From the NCBI GenBank assembly GCA_903813345.2, contig CAIIXF020000007.1:36912759-36976758 (forward strand): a DNA stretch of 64,000 nucleotides, in the 5' to 3' direction. Source of the DNA: Owenia fusiformis (taxonomy: Eukaryota; Annelida; Polychaeta; Sabellida; Oweniidae). Shown one piece after another: positions 12,260 through 24,386 of this stretch. The number at the start of each line of letters is the position of its first letter. Position 1 is the stretch's first letter. Position numbers and translations under genes: made by a program. A model generated the notes under the pieces. The model was not told the origin of the DNA. It saw only the letters and a program-made list of their open reading frames with translations, and did no database searches.

Positions 12260-12334
12260 CTTAGTCTTAGATTTTCTCTCAACATCTTTCAGCTTGTTTT
12301 TTGACTCCAACAGTTCCTGCTTAAGCTCCTGAAC
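12260..12334 (-). CDS. Coiled-coil exon J (25 aa)
   Basis: Twenty-five codons beginning VQELKQELLESKNKLKDV, TATAG acceptor, AAG/GTATTT donor, phase 0-0. It is a near copy of exon M. It is the last array exon before a 9.1-kb intron that leads to exon I. Confidence 0.6.
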
Positions 12335-12664
12335 CTATAAACATTTTTAAACATGTTGGTCATTTTGTGAGTAAAAGGCTTAGTCATTTAACTGCCACAA
12401 TGGTTGACAAAATGTTCGGAAAAGAATGAATACTGCTGATACGATCCAGCGTGGATACATGATACCAGTCGAGGTCAACAATAAACTCAATGTTTTCAAT
12501 AGAGGTAGACAGTCAATACATTATATGTTGCCATTAAAGCTTGTGATTTTAGGCGTTTATCTCGGAGGAAAGTAAAGGTAAAGGTTTGAGTATTGTCAAG
12601 AAATGCCCATCAGCAAAAGAATTATTGTTTTGTAAACATTATGTAAAGCATAAAACATAAATAC

Positions 12665-12760
12665 CTCAGTCTTAGCTTTTATTTCTGCATCTTTCTTATT
12701 TTTACTTGACTCTGCCAGTTTCCGTTGAAGGGATTTGATCTTCAAAGAAAGCTCCTTAAC
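12665..12760 (-). CDS. Coiled-coil exon K (32 aa)
   Basis: Thirty-two codons beginning VKELSLKIKSLQRKLAES, TTTTAG acceptor, GAG/GTATTT donor, phase 0-0. It is Lys-rich and more diverged than the other 32-residue exons; no close sister copy is seen in the window. Confidence 0.6.
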
Positions 12761-12874
12761 CTAAAACAACTTATTTTTTATTATTTTTATGAATGCCATA
12801 GAAATCAAATGAATGTATAGTCGGTTCGAATGGCTTTAAACGAAAAAACAATTCTAAAATATATAATTAAGTAC

Positions 12875-12949
12875 CTCTGCCTCTAATTTCTGCTTTTCTT
12901 CTGTCAGGATACTATTTGCTGCTAACATCTTGGAGGAAACATCTCGAAC
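12875..12949 (-). CDS. Coiled-coil exon L (25 aa, shortened copy of exon I)
   Basis: Twenty-five codons beginning VRDVSSKMLAANSILTEE, GTAG acceptor, GAG/GTACTT donor, phase 0-0. Compared with exon I it lacks 21 bp, exactly seven codons, so the frame and the heptad register survive. Both flanks are alike to those of exon I over about 200 bp, so the copies share a segmental origin although they now lie 9.8 kb apart. Confidence 0.6.
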
Positions 12950-13126
12950 CTACAGTTTAACAGTAACTTTAAATGTTTTATTTATGTATGTATGTGCCCC
13001 AAATGCAATTATAACAGTTACACAACTCTATAATAAGGATTTTATAACGCCATTTTCTACATCTTTGAGAGAATTTATATTTGTAGAAAGATCCGAAATT
13101 GTTTTGCAAATCATTCGTCTAAATAC

Positions 13127-13201
13127 CTTAGTCTTAGATTTCAGCTCAACATCTTTCAGCTTGTTTTTTGACTCCAAAAGTTCCTGCTTAAGCGCTTGGA
13201 C
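13127..13201 (-). CDS. Coiled-coil exon M (25 aa)
   Basis: Twenty-five codons beginning VQALKQELLESKNKLKDV, with a TATAG acceptor and AAG/GTATTT donor, phase 0-0. It is a duplicate of exon J; the intron sequence to its right (about 13230-13390) matches that of J (12350-12515) closely, including the stretch GATACGATCCAGCGTGG. Confidence 0.6.
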
Positions 13202-13695
13202 CTATACAATTTTATAAAAATGACCTTTTTAAATATGTTGGTCATTTTGTGAGTATAGGGCTTAGTCATTTTATTGCCACAATGGTTGACAAAGTGTTCG
13301 GAAAAGAATGAATACTGCTGATACGATCCAGCGTGGATACATGATACCAGTCGAGGTCAACAATAAACTCAATGTTTTCAATAGAGGTATACAGCCAATG
13401 TTGCCATTAAAGCTTATGTTTTTAATTTACACAAAACAGTAAAATACTATGCATTCATTTGATTTATGTGGCATTCCTTTACGAAAGTCTCTGTAGCTTT
13501 CATGCAAAGTGAAAACTTGAAAGTTGAGCTGTTTGATTAACATCGATGTACCTACTAAATTTAATTACATTCTACAACATTAACTGATTCTTTAATAACA
13601 AATAAAAATATCGTGCTCGATTATTTGTATAAATATTTACGATCTCCCAAAGGTACTATATGTTTTAGATTCGATAATATTGCATGAATAAATAC

Positions 13696-13791
13696 CTCTG
13701 CTTCTGATTTTAGTTCGTCTTCCACAAGCCTATCATGCGCCATTGACAGGTCTTCCTTGAGTGTGTTCACTTTTGATGAAAGATCTTGAGC
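13696..13791 (-). CDS. Coiled-coil exon N (32 aa)
   Basis: Thirty-two codons beginning AQDLSSKVNTLKEDLSMA, CTAG acceptor, GAG/GTATTT donor, phase 0-0. It is the sister of exon O and differs from it at only a few codons. The frame is fully open in both copies, which suggests that selection keeps both. Confidence 0.65.
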
Positions 13792-14754
13792 CTAGAATTA
13801 AATGATAATTTCCAGGTTATTTGACAGTATGAATAAATGAAATAAAATGTACCTTATAATATCAATCACTGGAGTACAATATGAAGCATTTGCGGTCAAA
13901 GGCATAGACTAGATGCAAGTAGAAATAATCTTGATTTATGTCACTATTCAAAATTAGGCCATTAGAAGTAGATTCTTTGTTTTGCGTCCTGATAAAATCC
14001 AAATCATGCAAGGGTACAAGGAAAACAAACACAAACTCAAGAAAAAACATAAACTTGTTTGCTGAGAAATGAAAACATATCAAGGGCATAAAAAGGGATG
14101 ACATACCAATTTGTAGTGACAACAAACACATATCTATTCATGTTATACATTATATTTAAACATATAGCTATTATTCAAGGGTAAAAATAAGAAAATAAAC
14201 AATATATGCCAAAGTAATCAATAACACTGTCAATTTTGACGCACATCAAATTATCTGATTGAATGAAATGCGATGGTACTTTCAGACCACTGTGATTGCT
14301 ATTTGGATGTGTTTGTTTTTACTGATTTACTTAAAATCGTGCAAGCAAGGGTACGCTAAACAAAGAATCTACTTCTTATGGCCTTACATTTACTTACATG
14401 TAGAAATGTGGTTTAAAAATTATTAATTAACTTTGTGAATTTATTTTTCTTTAAAAATGTGACTTCTAGGTCGGGGAGATTTCCAATGACAAAGTGTGAA
14501 ATATACTTTCTTGCGCACCTCGTTTAGATACTGCAATATGATTTGTTATAGGTTACTTGTAATCAGAGAACCCAATATTCTGCCCTTTCTGAAAACCGAT
14601 GAATATTTTTTATCATCTGGCCCTTTTGAGAAAATATTGGTGAGGAGACTATTTTTGAAGAATTCCCGTAAAGAATTTCTTTTCACTTCAACTTGAGAAT
14701 TGGTCGTCCGAGTCGTGTTCGATTATTTGTGTAAATAGTTACGATCTCCCAAAG

Positions 14755-15076
14755 GTCCACCCATGTAGCTCAGCGGTAGCGCAGGTACCTCTTACGCAAT
14801 AGGTCCCGGTTCAGGCAAGACTAAATTTGCTTGTTTGCGTGAAGTACTTCAGGGTGTTTGACTGAGTGGTCCGCAACTCGTACAAAAGGCTGTGGTGTGT
14901 ACTTATATGTCTATGTATAAGTGCACATAAAAAGAACACAGGGCTCCTTCAAGGAGGGGTTTCTGGGTCTATCTTCCATGTTAATTACGTAAATTACGAC
15001 CGTATATATACGGGACATACCCAAGAGGTATTGCTCACCTTCATTGGTGGTAAACAAAATACAATACAATACAATA
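14755..15076 (+). mobile_element. tRNA-derived SINE, copy 1
   Basis: The head GTAGCTCAGCGGTAGCGC is a tRNA-like A-box region; the B box has been lost by a small deletion compared with the copy at 46029-46337. A body of about 200 bp follows and the tail is AATACAATACAATACAAT. The duplicate locus near 13650 (CTCCCAAAGGTACTATATG) is the empty site. Confidence 0.75.
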
Positions 15077-15113
15077 TACATTTTAGTTTAGATATTAAAG
15101 CATGAATAAATAC

Positions 15114-15209
15114 CTCTGCTTCTGATTTTAGTTCTTCTTCCACAAGCCTATCATGCGCCATTGACAGGTCTTCTTGGAGTGTGTTTACTTTTGATGAAAA
15201 ATCTTGAGC
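15114..15209 (-). CDS. Coiled-coil exon O (32 aa)
   Basis: Thirty-two codons, CTAG acceptor and GAG/GTATTT donor, phase 0-0; it begins AQDFSSKVNTLQEDLSMA. It is nearly identical to exon N, and the flanks of both are alike over about 1 kb, so the two arose by a recent tandem duplication. A SINE ends just left of this exon's donor side and is missing at exon N. Confidence 0.65.
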
Positions 15210-15737
15210 CTAGAATTAAATGATAATTGCCAGTTTACATGGTGTTATTTTCTCCACACCTTTGAATAGTTTTGATTTGACATAATGAATAAATGAAATA
15301 GAATGTACCTTATACTATCAATCACCAGACTACAATATGAAGCATTTACGGTCAAAGGCAGAGACTAGATACAAGTAGAAATAATCTTGATTTACGACAT
15401 GAAACATTTAAAAAGTCAAAGTGATATCACATTGAAGTCTCTATAAAAAACCTACATCGAGAAATGTGGTTTCAACATGTTTCATCAATGTTGTAATTTT
15501 CTTTGAAATTGTGAAATCAAGGTCAGGGAAATTTCCAAATGACAAAGTGTGAAATATATTTTTTATGAACCTAGTTCAGACATTGCCATATGATCGATTT
15601 GCTTGTAATTAGCAATAGTCTACCCTTTTCTGAAAACAGGTGGATATTTTTTTTATTATCTGACCCTTTTGAGAAAACATTAACTTCACTTCAACTTGAG
15701 TATTATAGTCGTCCGAGTTCAAGTTCTGAATATGTAC

Positions 15738-15800
15738 CTTTTTATTTGCTAGCTCCAGTGATTGCTTCGCTTCTTCAAGTTCATTCCTCAGTTTGTGAAT
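15738..15800 (-). CDS. Coiled-coil exon P (21 aa)
   Basis: Twenty-one codons between a TTTTTTAG acceptor and an AAG/GTACAT donor, phase 0-0. The peptide IHKLRNELEEAKQSLELANK has leucines in heptad spacing. It is the first array exon seen after the nucleotidyltransferase exon; a Tc1-like element (15845-18104) fills most of the intron between them. Confidence 0.6.
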
Positions 15801-15844
15801 CTAAAAAATTGATATATTTATTGAGTTATTTTTCTTCAATTATA

Positions 15845-18104
15845 TACAGGGTGAGCCAAAAAGGTAGTGCACAAATGTTAATAACTCAGCCATCGAGCAT
15901 TGTTTTAGAGTCGAAGATAATACAATTAAATCCTTTCAAATGTTATTTCATTCTACCAAGTTCTAAGGTCTATTCTTAATGGTCACGATTTGATGCCCAT
16001 TTTGAGAGCATGCCCAAAATGCGGAGAAATCACCCTAGATATAAAATCTCAAACTTTTATCTTTAAGGCTATTTTAAAGATATTGTCCGCCCTTACAATA
16101 CAACTCCAAAACCAAGGGACAGGGAAAGCTCCCATTCGCCATGAACCCCTTTCCTTATTAAACAAACGACAGCTGGGAACAAGCTCCTTTTCTAAAAGAT
16201 CAACAAACTGAAGGACGGGAACGAACGCCACTAAAATATTTCTGCAAATATGGTGTTATAACCTGGGTCAAGTCCCTCTAATATTATTTTTTAGATATTT
16301 TAATTCTCATTAAATGATATGGACTATTTAAAGCACATTGTAGTGACCTCTGTAAACATGGAAATTTAACTACTATATAGCTAGGTTAATATGACATTTT
16401 AACCTTAATAAATTGTGATATGGATATTTTGATCTGTGTCCCAAATTTTTCAATTCAGAACCTTTTTTCTCAGGAACCACATATTATACATCTGAATCAG
16501 ATACTCATTTATTTTTATTGTAATTAAGAACTACTATATAGTATTACTGCTATGTGAATCTTCTTCTTAACTTGATACTTATGAATGGGTGAAACCGATC
16601 ACTTAGACTTACAGCCTCGTCTATTTTAAACTTGAGTTGTTGTGTTTTTGTTTGTTTTTTGCTTTGCGTCTTCTTAGAAATTTTGAATATGCATCTAAAC
16701 CACATGCTTATCTATATAATAACAAATGTGTAATTATAGTACTGTTGTATAAATCAGGTAAATCAAATTTATTCTATTTATTCTGCTGCCCTTTCAGGAT
16801 AGCTCTCCAAAGTCAGACAGAGAGCCTTTATTCGCAGACAGTCATACTACAAATATGATCTTGAATGTGATCCCTCTTTCATTTGTGATTTAGTTAGCAC
16901 ATACGAATATATTCAAAATAGGCCCCTAAGGCAACCTAGACATTATAGAATTCCCTCTCCAATTAGTAATTCATTCAAAAAATCAACAATTCTCAGGGCT
17001 CTGACCCTGTGGGATGAAATATCATTCGCTGACAGGAAAGGCCAACCAATCTCCAGATTTAAAAGGTTAGTAAGAGGAAACGGGAGCCCCGACTCTCGTG
17101 TTTCTACTACAAAAATGAATATGACAATGCCAAGGAATATTGAGATTTTGTTTAATAGATTTAGAGATGGTCTGATTTTAAAATCTCATCTATATGCCCA
17201 TAACTTTGCGACAGTAAATTACCCATTTTGTATATGTGGTGCTAAACAGCAAACAACACATCATATTTCTTAAACTGTCCTCTGCTGCAACAAGAAAGAT
17301 GCACTCTCCTAGCAGGACTAAAAACCTTAGGATTTCTCAACAGTTTCCAAAACTTAAACTCCAATGAAAAAATTCAATTTTTATTATTTGGAGACAGAAA
17401 TCTAACAGTAACGGAGAATGAACAAATTATTCAAATAGTTAGCCATTACATCTGTTTAGCTCTTGATATTTTAGACTAACCCCCCCCCCCCCCAAAGGCC
17501 TCTAACATTTTTCACCATCCATATTGCGGACCAAATCTATTGTATTTCCAGTATTTCCAGTTTGACATGATTTGTATATTGCCGACAATGTTGAAAAACG
17601 TAGGCAATAATATTGTATTGTATTTTTATATATTATATATGGCATAAATGAGAAACGAAGAAAAAACACTCTCAGAAACATGACTATTTTCCTCGAACAA
17701 TGAATCACACGTTTGTACTAGCTAGCTATCTAATGAGTGTGCATACTTTATTCTGTAATTCAATTGTTTTGTTGACACCGTTGCCATCTTGCGACCCCAC
17801 ATCTTCCCTCCCCCTTCCATCCCCTTCACCTTGACCCCCCCTCGCTATGAAACGAACCCCTAGGCCCATGTAGTCAGAACAACTTCACCTAGTGCGTTCA
17901 AATTTGCCTTCACAGTTGAGGACGGCATTTTTGGGGTGCTCGGTAAAATAGCCATAAAATCTTTGTTAATAGCAATAGACCAATAAAACTTAATACAATG
18001 AAAGAATATTTAACAAAATCCATTTGGGACAGATATGATGTTAAACCCATGCTGGATGACCGGGTTATTAACATTTATTCGGGTTACCTTTTTGGCTCAC
18101 CCTG
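15845..18104. mobile_element. Tc1/mariner-like element interrupted by a LINE
   Basis: Inverted ends CAGGGTGAGCCAAAAAGGTA are flanked by TA on both sides, and similarity of the ends continues for about 60 bp (ATGTTAATAAC, CCATC). TA duplication and CAGGG ends are typical of the IS630-Tc1-mariner group. No transposase is recognisable. About 1 kb in the middle is a LINE fragment. Lone ends of related type occur at 43824 (TACAGGGTGTTCC) and 46380 (TACAGGGTGG). Confidence 0.7.
16640..17640 (+). pseudogene. LINE reverse transcriptase C-terminal fragment
   Basis: Reading forward with at least two frameshifts, the text includes RALTLWDEISFADRKGQP, RFKRLVRGNGSPDS, then a CIC...HH...C cysteine/histidine knuckle (about 17228-17285) and a short C-terminus ending ALDILD. 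This is the usual end of non-LTR (CR1/jockey-type) polymerases. The 3' end carries a TATTGTATTG tail. The copy is 5' truncated and dead. Confidence 0.7.
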
Positions 18105-18345
18105 TACTTTCAGATAAAATGTATGCGTTACTTTATTGACAATATAATATTGATTTAACTGGAAGACATGCCAGCTTAAGTGGTTTTACAAGCTCTGAAG
18201 CCTTTTAGAATATAGTTTTATGTTTTACGTAACTTAATGATTTTCAGAGCAGAAAATACATTTTACGCAAATATTATTTTTCTGGAAATTCTAAGAAATC
18301 GTCGAAAAAGATTTTTATCACAAAATATAACATGTATGAGCTCAC

Positions 18346-20463
18346 CTCTGCTAATGCTGGATGTTTATTCAAGAGGTCTTCTTTTTTTGCTGTCTCCCCG
18401 CCCTCCTCATACACTGACAGCAAAAGTGTTAACGAATTGATGTCTTGAGGCGATTCCTCAACACTTGTCTCTAGTACTTCAATAGCTTCTCCAATGTCAC
18501 CCGTTCGTTGGCGGGAGACACTATATGTATTCATGATGTCTGGGTCTTTACTTTCAACGACTTTAGTTTTTAACTTGTCCAGGAAAGGCTTGCTTATATT
18601 GTCATCCTCGATGTACATATTGCACAGAATATGCAAAATCAGTTGTGTTGTCTCAGAGCTCTCATATGTTTTGTTTGCTTTCATCAAGTGTTCCTTGGCC
18701 TTTTCTTGATTTTGCATCAGCATGTAGGCGATTGCATTATTCAGGTCAGATGGATCATATAATGATGTTTGTCCAATTTTTTCCACCGTGTCTCTTGATT
18801 TCTCTTCCTCAATTGCATAGACAAGTGGTATAGCGGTTTGGTAGTAGCGCAAAATGAGATCTGTACTGAACGTTGTTTGTTCAATGCCATCTTTGAGAAG
18901 TAGCTTTGGTAACAGTTGGCCTTTCTTTTCGTCTACTTGACCATTGTTTTCTGTGTAACATCTTAGTCGTAGTTCTGCAGCGTTGGTTAGAATCATTTTC
19001 AAGTTATGTACGTTCTTCCTATCCAACCCTTCTAGTTTTATAATGTCCCATATGCAATCTGCATTACTGGTCATTAAGTGGAGTAAGTTGTTTATTACAA
19101 CACTTGGCAACCGGTAAATTTCTTTCTTTACATGGAGTGATTTTTTCTCTATCAGTTTTTTCTCGTATTTACCGTCATACATTTTCTTTATACAGGAGTG
19201 TTCGACCAAGTCTTCATTGAGTTGATTTTTAATGAGCCTTAGAATTATTTTTCGACGATTCTCATTTTCCTTGAATTTTTTTTTCAAATGTTCCTCAACA
19301 GATTCGTCTCCATATAGTGTCGTAAAGTCCCCTTTGAAGAAAAATAGTCCCCTTTTTAGATCACTTTCTTCCATTTCACAATAGTTCGCTATGAATGCGG
19401 CCTTTGTATTTGTCAATCGGAAGCCATCATATTGAGGACAGTTGTAGTATGGTGTTTTGTTGGCATTTGGCATCAGACCATCAAATGAGATTCCCTGTTT
19501 TGTTTTTACATAATGTCGTAAGTCAAAGTACCAGTCCTTTGTTTTGTCATTGCGGTCAACGTCATTAAGTGACGGTACTGACATTGCTGGAAGGATGGTT
19601 TCACCAAATGCTAGTAACTTCAGGTGAAGGATCATAACCATCTTGTTTATGGTTTCTCTGTATTCAGGCTGCATTTCTAAATCATTAATATTCTGCACTA
19701 CAGCAAATTCTACATCGGAGAAAGGTGTTGTTTCTTTTCTTGAGAATGACCCAAACGCGATTAAGGCAAAGTCCTTATCGTGGAAATTGAGGGGATCAAT
19801 ACTCTGCTGTACCAGACTCGATATGAATTTTTTCATTTCCTGAAAGATCCACTTAAAAATCTCTCCAATTTGTCTTATTCTTTCTGCTTCACGTTCTAGT
19901 CTTTCGTCATCTGTGATCCCAGCTTTATAACAGTAACATTCCTTGCTCTTATCAAGCCTTAGGATTCTATCCCTCAGTTCATTTCGTATTGCTTTAAGTT
20001 TTTCTTTATTCTTTCTCTCATCTTCAGAGTATCCTTCTGGCATTTCTTTCCCGACGTAACTTCTGAAGAAAAGTTTAAGAGCAGATGTTTTTGCATCATT
20101 ATATTTTAATAACTCACTTGATAGTTCGTCTCCACACTGCACTATTCCTGTTTCATAAATGCTGATTGCTTTCACATATCCCATCGGTTTATTTTCGATT
20201 TCAGCAATGTCTCTATGAAGATTACCAAGTTGCCTCAACAGCTGCACATGTTCCAGTCTATTTTTTTGCCATTCATCTTCAGAAACCTCCCCTGGATTCG
20301 TTTGTAAATTCGTGTTTATTGATGGAATCTTTTTAAGCGATTTTGTTATTTCAAGTTCTTCTCTTTTGAGTTGGTCGAGCTTTAGTTTCTTGTCTGGATA
20401 TTGTTCCCTTAACATTCTGATGTATGTTTGTAATTGCTCGATGGCAGCGACATTTTGGGACAC
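18346..20463 (-). CDS. GlnD/DUF294-type nucleotidyltransferase with TPR-like C-terminus (706-aa exon)
   Basis: One exon of 2118 bp, TTGCAG acceptor and GAG/GTGAGC donor, phase 0 at both ends. Residues 1-220 are helical and charged. Residues 230-256 hold the polymerase-beta superfamily signature: G238-S239, then D250 and E252 in PFSDVEF, the pattern of GlnD and DUF294 nucleotidyltransferases. A further motif GISFDGLMP near 324-332 may give the third carboxylate. The last 130 residues contain TPR-like helices (RTGDIGEAIEVLETSVEESP). The catalytic residues look intact, so an active nucleotidyl transfer is possible; the substrate is unknown. GlnD uridylylates PII in bacteria, but animals lack that system. 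No start codon lies in the exon, which fits an internal exon. Confidence 0.85.
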
Positions 20464-20604
20464 CTGCAATTCATGCAGTATGATAAAACTGGTAATAACT
20501 TATCAAATTTTGCTTTACCCTAATATGTGCAGAGGGGGTCAATCTATTATTCTGACAGATGTGATGTACTGAATAACATGATAATTTTTTATTGACAATA
20601 TATA

Positions 20605-21649
20605 ATGACCGAGACAAAAGTGTCAATTCTGTATATTTACTCTCATTTCCTCACTTTTAAGATTAAAGTCACCACATTTGAAATACATATTCCAAGGAGA
20701 TATCCTAACATTCTGTCATTGGTTTCGATTTGATTTATCAGTAAAAAATAGAGAAACATTTTATTTTGACTGGTCTATAACCAGTTGCCAATTTGTGCAA
20801 CATATGCAACATTTTGACGAAACTAATAAAAGTCTCTACTTTTGGTGTAATAACTTCGAAATGACAAAATGTTTTTTATTCAGCAAAAGTGTAACTTTTT
20901 TAGGTAATTCAGACACTTCCAAGAAAAATGGAATGCAGAAACATGATATTTTAAATAAAACGGGAGCAAAAAACTACCCCTGAAGATGCCTGCATTATTG
21001 GCGACTCGGGCGTGTTTCAGTGGCATGGAAAATGGATGGAGTAAGGGTGTGGCATACATTTTGAGCTTATTCAAGTTACCATTTTAATAAAATTAATGAT
21101 GGCATATTTGGTATCATCTTTAAGCTTGTGACGTGTGCTTCAATTTGGTTCCTATATAATGATGTCAGGTGATATATTATAACATAACAGCGATACCAAA
21201 CGACCTTAAATGGAAAAAGAAGCACCATAAATGCGGCAAAATAATGCTGCGAATCCAAACATTCTTTGGAATTTCCTACATGCCACATTCAATCAATCCA
21301 AATCTCATTGAGGTACACTTCCAATGCATGGTTTGATGACTGGCCAAAAATAACTAGAGTGATAGTTATTGACAATTACATAAGATACACCATATTGTAT
21401 CTGTCATTTATAACATCGATTTTTATTAATTACGTAAAAATGTTGCATTTGTTGCACAAAATGGTGATAAAAGACCAATAAAAATGAAATGTTTCCCTAT
21501 TTTTAACAAATTAATTATAATCAAAACTAATGAAATTCTATGTTAGGATTCCTCCAATGAATATGTAGGCACAATGTGGTAACTTAACTCTTAAAAGTGA
21601 AGAAATGAGAGAAATTATACAGACTTGGGACTTCTGTTGTCTCGGTTAT
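20605..21649. mobile_element. 1.05-kb element with long terminal inverted repeats
   Basis: About 85 bp at the left (ATGACCGAGACAAAAGTG..., CTCTCATTTCCTCACTTTTAAG) recur inverted at the right end (CTTAAAAGTGAAGAAATGAGAG..., GTCTCGGTTAT). No transposase is seen. The target duplication is not clear. Confidence 0.55.
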
Positions 21650-24193
21650 CAAATTCTCATTTTACATTCTGAAAATATCATAACACACTAAGATTATAAT
21701 TTGAATCATGAATATTTTCTTATCATAAAAGCAATTGTATAATTACTTTCGATTCATTCTCTCCGAGAAAAGTATACCATCATAATTAGGTTTATCAAAA
21801 ATGGCATAAACCCCACGCGTATCTGCAGGGGGTGGGAGTGATCAAATCGTCAAATCGACCCCAATGTTTTTTAATAGTGTTTTGCAAGTTTTTGTGGCTC
21901 TGTCATTTTCAGCTTTAGCCACGGAAAGATAATACTTTGTGCCTTAAAATCAAAGGTAAATGGGGGCAAAGGGGCAAAGTTTTGACGGTCGGAAGTTGAT
22001 GCCAATAAAAATTGAATTCATAAATTCCCTTTGTAACATGGTTTAACTATGTTATGAATGTCAAAGGTAAAATGCAGTTATAATCGCCTTTCAAAAACGA
22101 CTTGAAGCAAACCTCGGATTTGTTTTGCAATGTACAGGCTTATTGTTTCTGAATGCTTATGCGGTATCGGCTCTATAATGATAACTCTCTCCAAGTTGTG
22201 GGTATAATTTTGTCTTGTCCCCTACCCCATGATTTTTGTTTTATTGGAAAGATGTTATGTGCACTGGTACTCACCTAGTTACGCCGACGATATGTCAGCG
22301 TAACAAGATGGAAGAACTTCCGGGCTTCGTTTTCGGTAAGATATTTTTATTTCTCGATTCTACACCACTTATAAGTTAAGTTGTGGACAATAATTTGGCT
22401 AAAAGTTAAGGAAGATAGTCTAGTTTGAGAATACGCAGGCGGCTCTATGTTTGGTATATTAACGAAGACGCAATTCACATATTTAGTCCCCCGCTTTTGT
22501 TACGTTGACAATTTTCATGAATATTGTCACATTGGCAATATGCTTCAGTTTCGTGTTTAGAACGGGAGATTGGCAATCTCACGTTGGTGTCAACGGGAAT
22601 CAGTATACTCATGTCTATTGAATACTATTCTGGCAATTTCGATTTCGATGCACTGCGTAATGCTTTTTGAAGAAAATGATATATGTACAATTATTTACGT
22701 GAGGAAACTACATGCATTTGTATAGGGCAACGTATGCGTACAGGTTGACGTTTCAATTTTATATGCATCGCTTAAAGTCTCTAATATGTTACCCCAACGT
22801 CGTATGACGTCCAGTTTGCTAAAAGCCACGTTTACTTCGTAGATTTGTTTCACGATGTGCAACCTAAATGCATCTTTATCCACTCTGAAGCTTTTTATTC
22901 ACCTTGGAACACTCCGCAAACTTGTGCAAATTTTTAGAAGTAGATGTAAGAGGGTTATTGAGATGTCAGGTGGCGAAGTACGGCCATTTTTATGCCCACC
23001 CGGTACATCGTATACTGGAAACTGACTTAATATTTAAAACAATATGTGTCAAGTAACAACGATCGAAGTTGATTTTGTGGAATATAACCGACGATGAAAG
23101 AAGATCAGTATGTATGCTACTTTTTTGCTCTCGAAATTGTTGATTTACAGCCTGTCCTGACATCATCAATTGAAATGCGGCCTCGTTGAAACCTTTTAAA
23201 ATCATCCATTCTCAATAACTAGGCACACTTGATGTCGCCAGGCTCAGTCTTAGTAATAACATTACTGACATCAATTTTTGATGTGTTTACAAGTAGTATA
23301 TATGACCCTCTACCAAGCACGTATGTAATATATGATTTCTAAGTTACACATATTTTATTATATGTACTCGAATATGCCTATTCATAATTTACGTGACTGT
23401 CGCCATATCAAAAATCAGGATTGTATGGTGTCATTGAAGAACTTTTTATACGTAACATCCCATATAAAGTGGTTTCTTATACACAAGATGATCCTAGCTT
23501 CTAGTCAAATGATAGAAACGATCATTTTGACATTTTCACCTTACCAAAAATATTCCCAAGCAAATGTCGCCAGTCTTTTTTATGTTTACCCCCTTGTGCT
23601 ATGAATTATATAAAGATGGTGAAAAAATAATGTATTCAATGTGCTCTATATTTTTCTGGATTCACATGTAAATAATTGTTAGAAAGTCGTACAAGTTGCA
23701 GTTGGAAACGTGAAGATTTGGGCATTAGAAAATTATAATCACAGTTTTTCATGAAGTTATAGATAAGAAAATCATTTACGTGATCAATGTTTCCACGGTC
23801 AATACGTAGTTGAGCATATTCATGTTATATCAACTAATTGTATGGTAGGGGTGTACCTGATTAATCACTATGTTCAACCAATTTAACTTTGTTTGAATAC
23901 AATACAGCAGCGAGAGTGTCGTTTGCATCATTTACTATACCATCATTTTCGATACCTTGTGGTACGAAAATAACTATTACCATACTCCTAGCTCTGAATA
24001 AAGTTTATAACGAGGGAAATTTAAGCTCACAAATTGGTTTGAATCTGAATCAAGAAAGTCTACCACTTTTTCGGAGTAAAACCACGCAATTTAAGGTATG
24101 TATTACACCCTATATAGTATCTCTTATGTAAACGAATATATGTTGTTAATTTAATGTTAACTATGGCATAAACATTGTTAGAATAAATGTGAA
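21650..24193. other. Intron sequence, no gene proven
   Basis: Short open stretches are present but none is supported. A possible exon at about 23910-24097 ends KTTQFK before GTATGT on the plus strand, but its start is unclear. At 23203-23226 the 24-bp stretch CATTCTCAATAACTAGGCAC recurs inverted at 31641-31660. Confidence 0.35.
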
Positions 24194-24381
24194 AAATGTA
24201 TTTATTCACGGTTGAATCACGAAGTATGAATTAGTGTATAAATAATTTCTGTACGGTCAAGGTGATTTGAAATGATCTAATAATAGAACGAGGTCATGTA
24301 TGAGTGGATTGTTTTCTTGGGTATTGAAAGGTTTGTAGGCGTCATCTCGGTTCTAAACGCCAAAGCGGGTGGACTAAACTT
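24194..24381 (+). repeat. DIRS split direct repeat A1
   Basis: 188 bp identical by eye to 28964-29151. It ends six bases before the gag start codon. Confidence 0.9.
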
Positions 24382-24386
24382 CCATC

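Larger units (their letters stand above)
12130..13400. repeat. Tandem segmental duplication carrying exons J and M
   Basis: Bases 12200-12530 match 13080-13400 in exon and intron, a unit of about 870 bp. It shows directly how the exon array grows: exon plus intron are copied together. Confidence 0.65.
13605..15725. repeat. Tandem segmental duplication carrying exons N and O
   Basis: The unit 13605-14720 is matched by 14705-15725 (shared: TTTCCAATGACAAAGTGTGA-like stretches, the exon and its right flank). The second copy contains the SINE at 14755-15076; the first does not. Confidence 0.65.

Noticed and set aside
14759-14830. Functional tRNA gene
   Set aside because: The tRNA-like head lacks a B box and continues into a SINE body with an AATAC tail, as does the copy at 46029.
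16599-16665. Possible further coil exon (text ending LKFKIDEA before GTAAGT, minus strand)
   Set aside because: It lies inside the Tc1-like element at the LINE start, and the acceptor is poor.
22301-22333. Possible first exon MEELPGFVFG with GTAAGA donor, plus strand
   Set aside because: Only ten codons and no following exon found.
22695-23205. Minus-strand frames beginning MDKDAFRLHIVKQIYEV and ILKGFNEAAFQLMMSG
   Set aside because: Considered as transposase remains; no motif could be matched.
23889-24131. Plus-strand 80-codon frame before the DIRS element
   Set aside because: Some protein-like text and a GTATGT after QFK, but start and family are unclear; not enough to call a gene.
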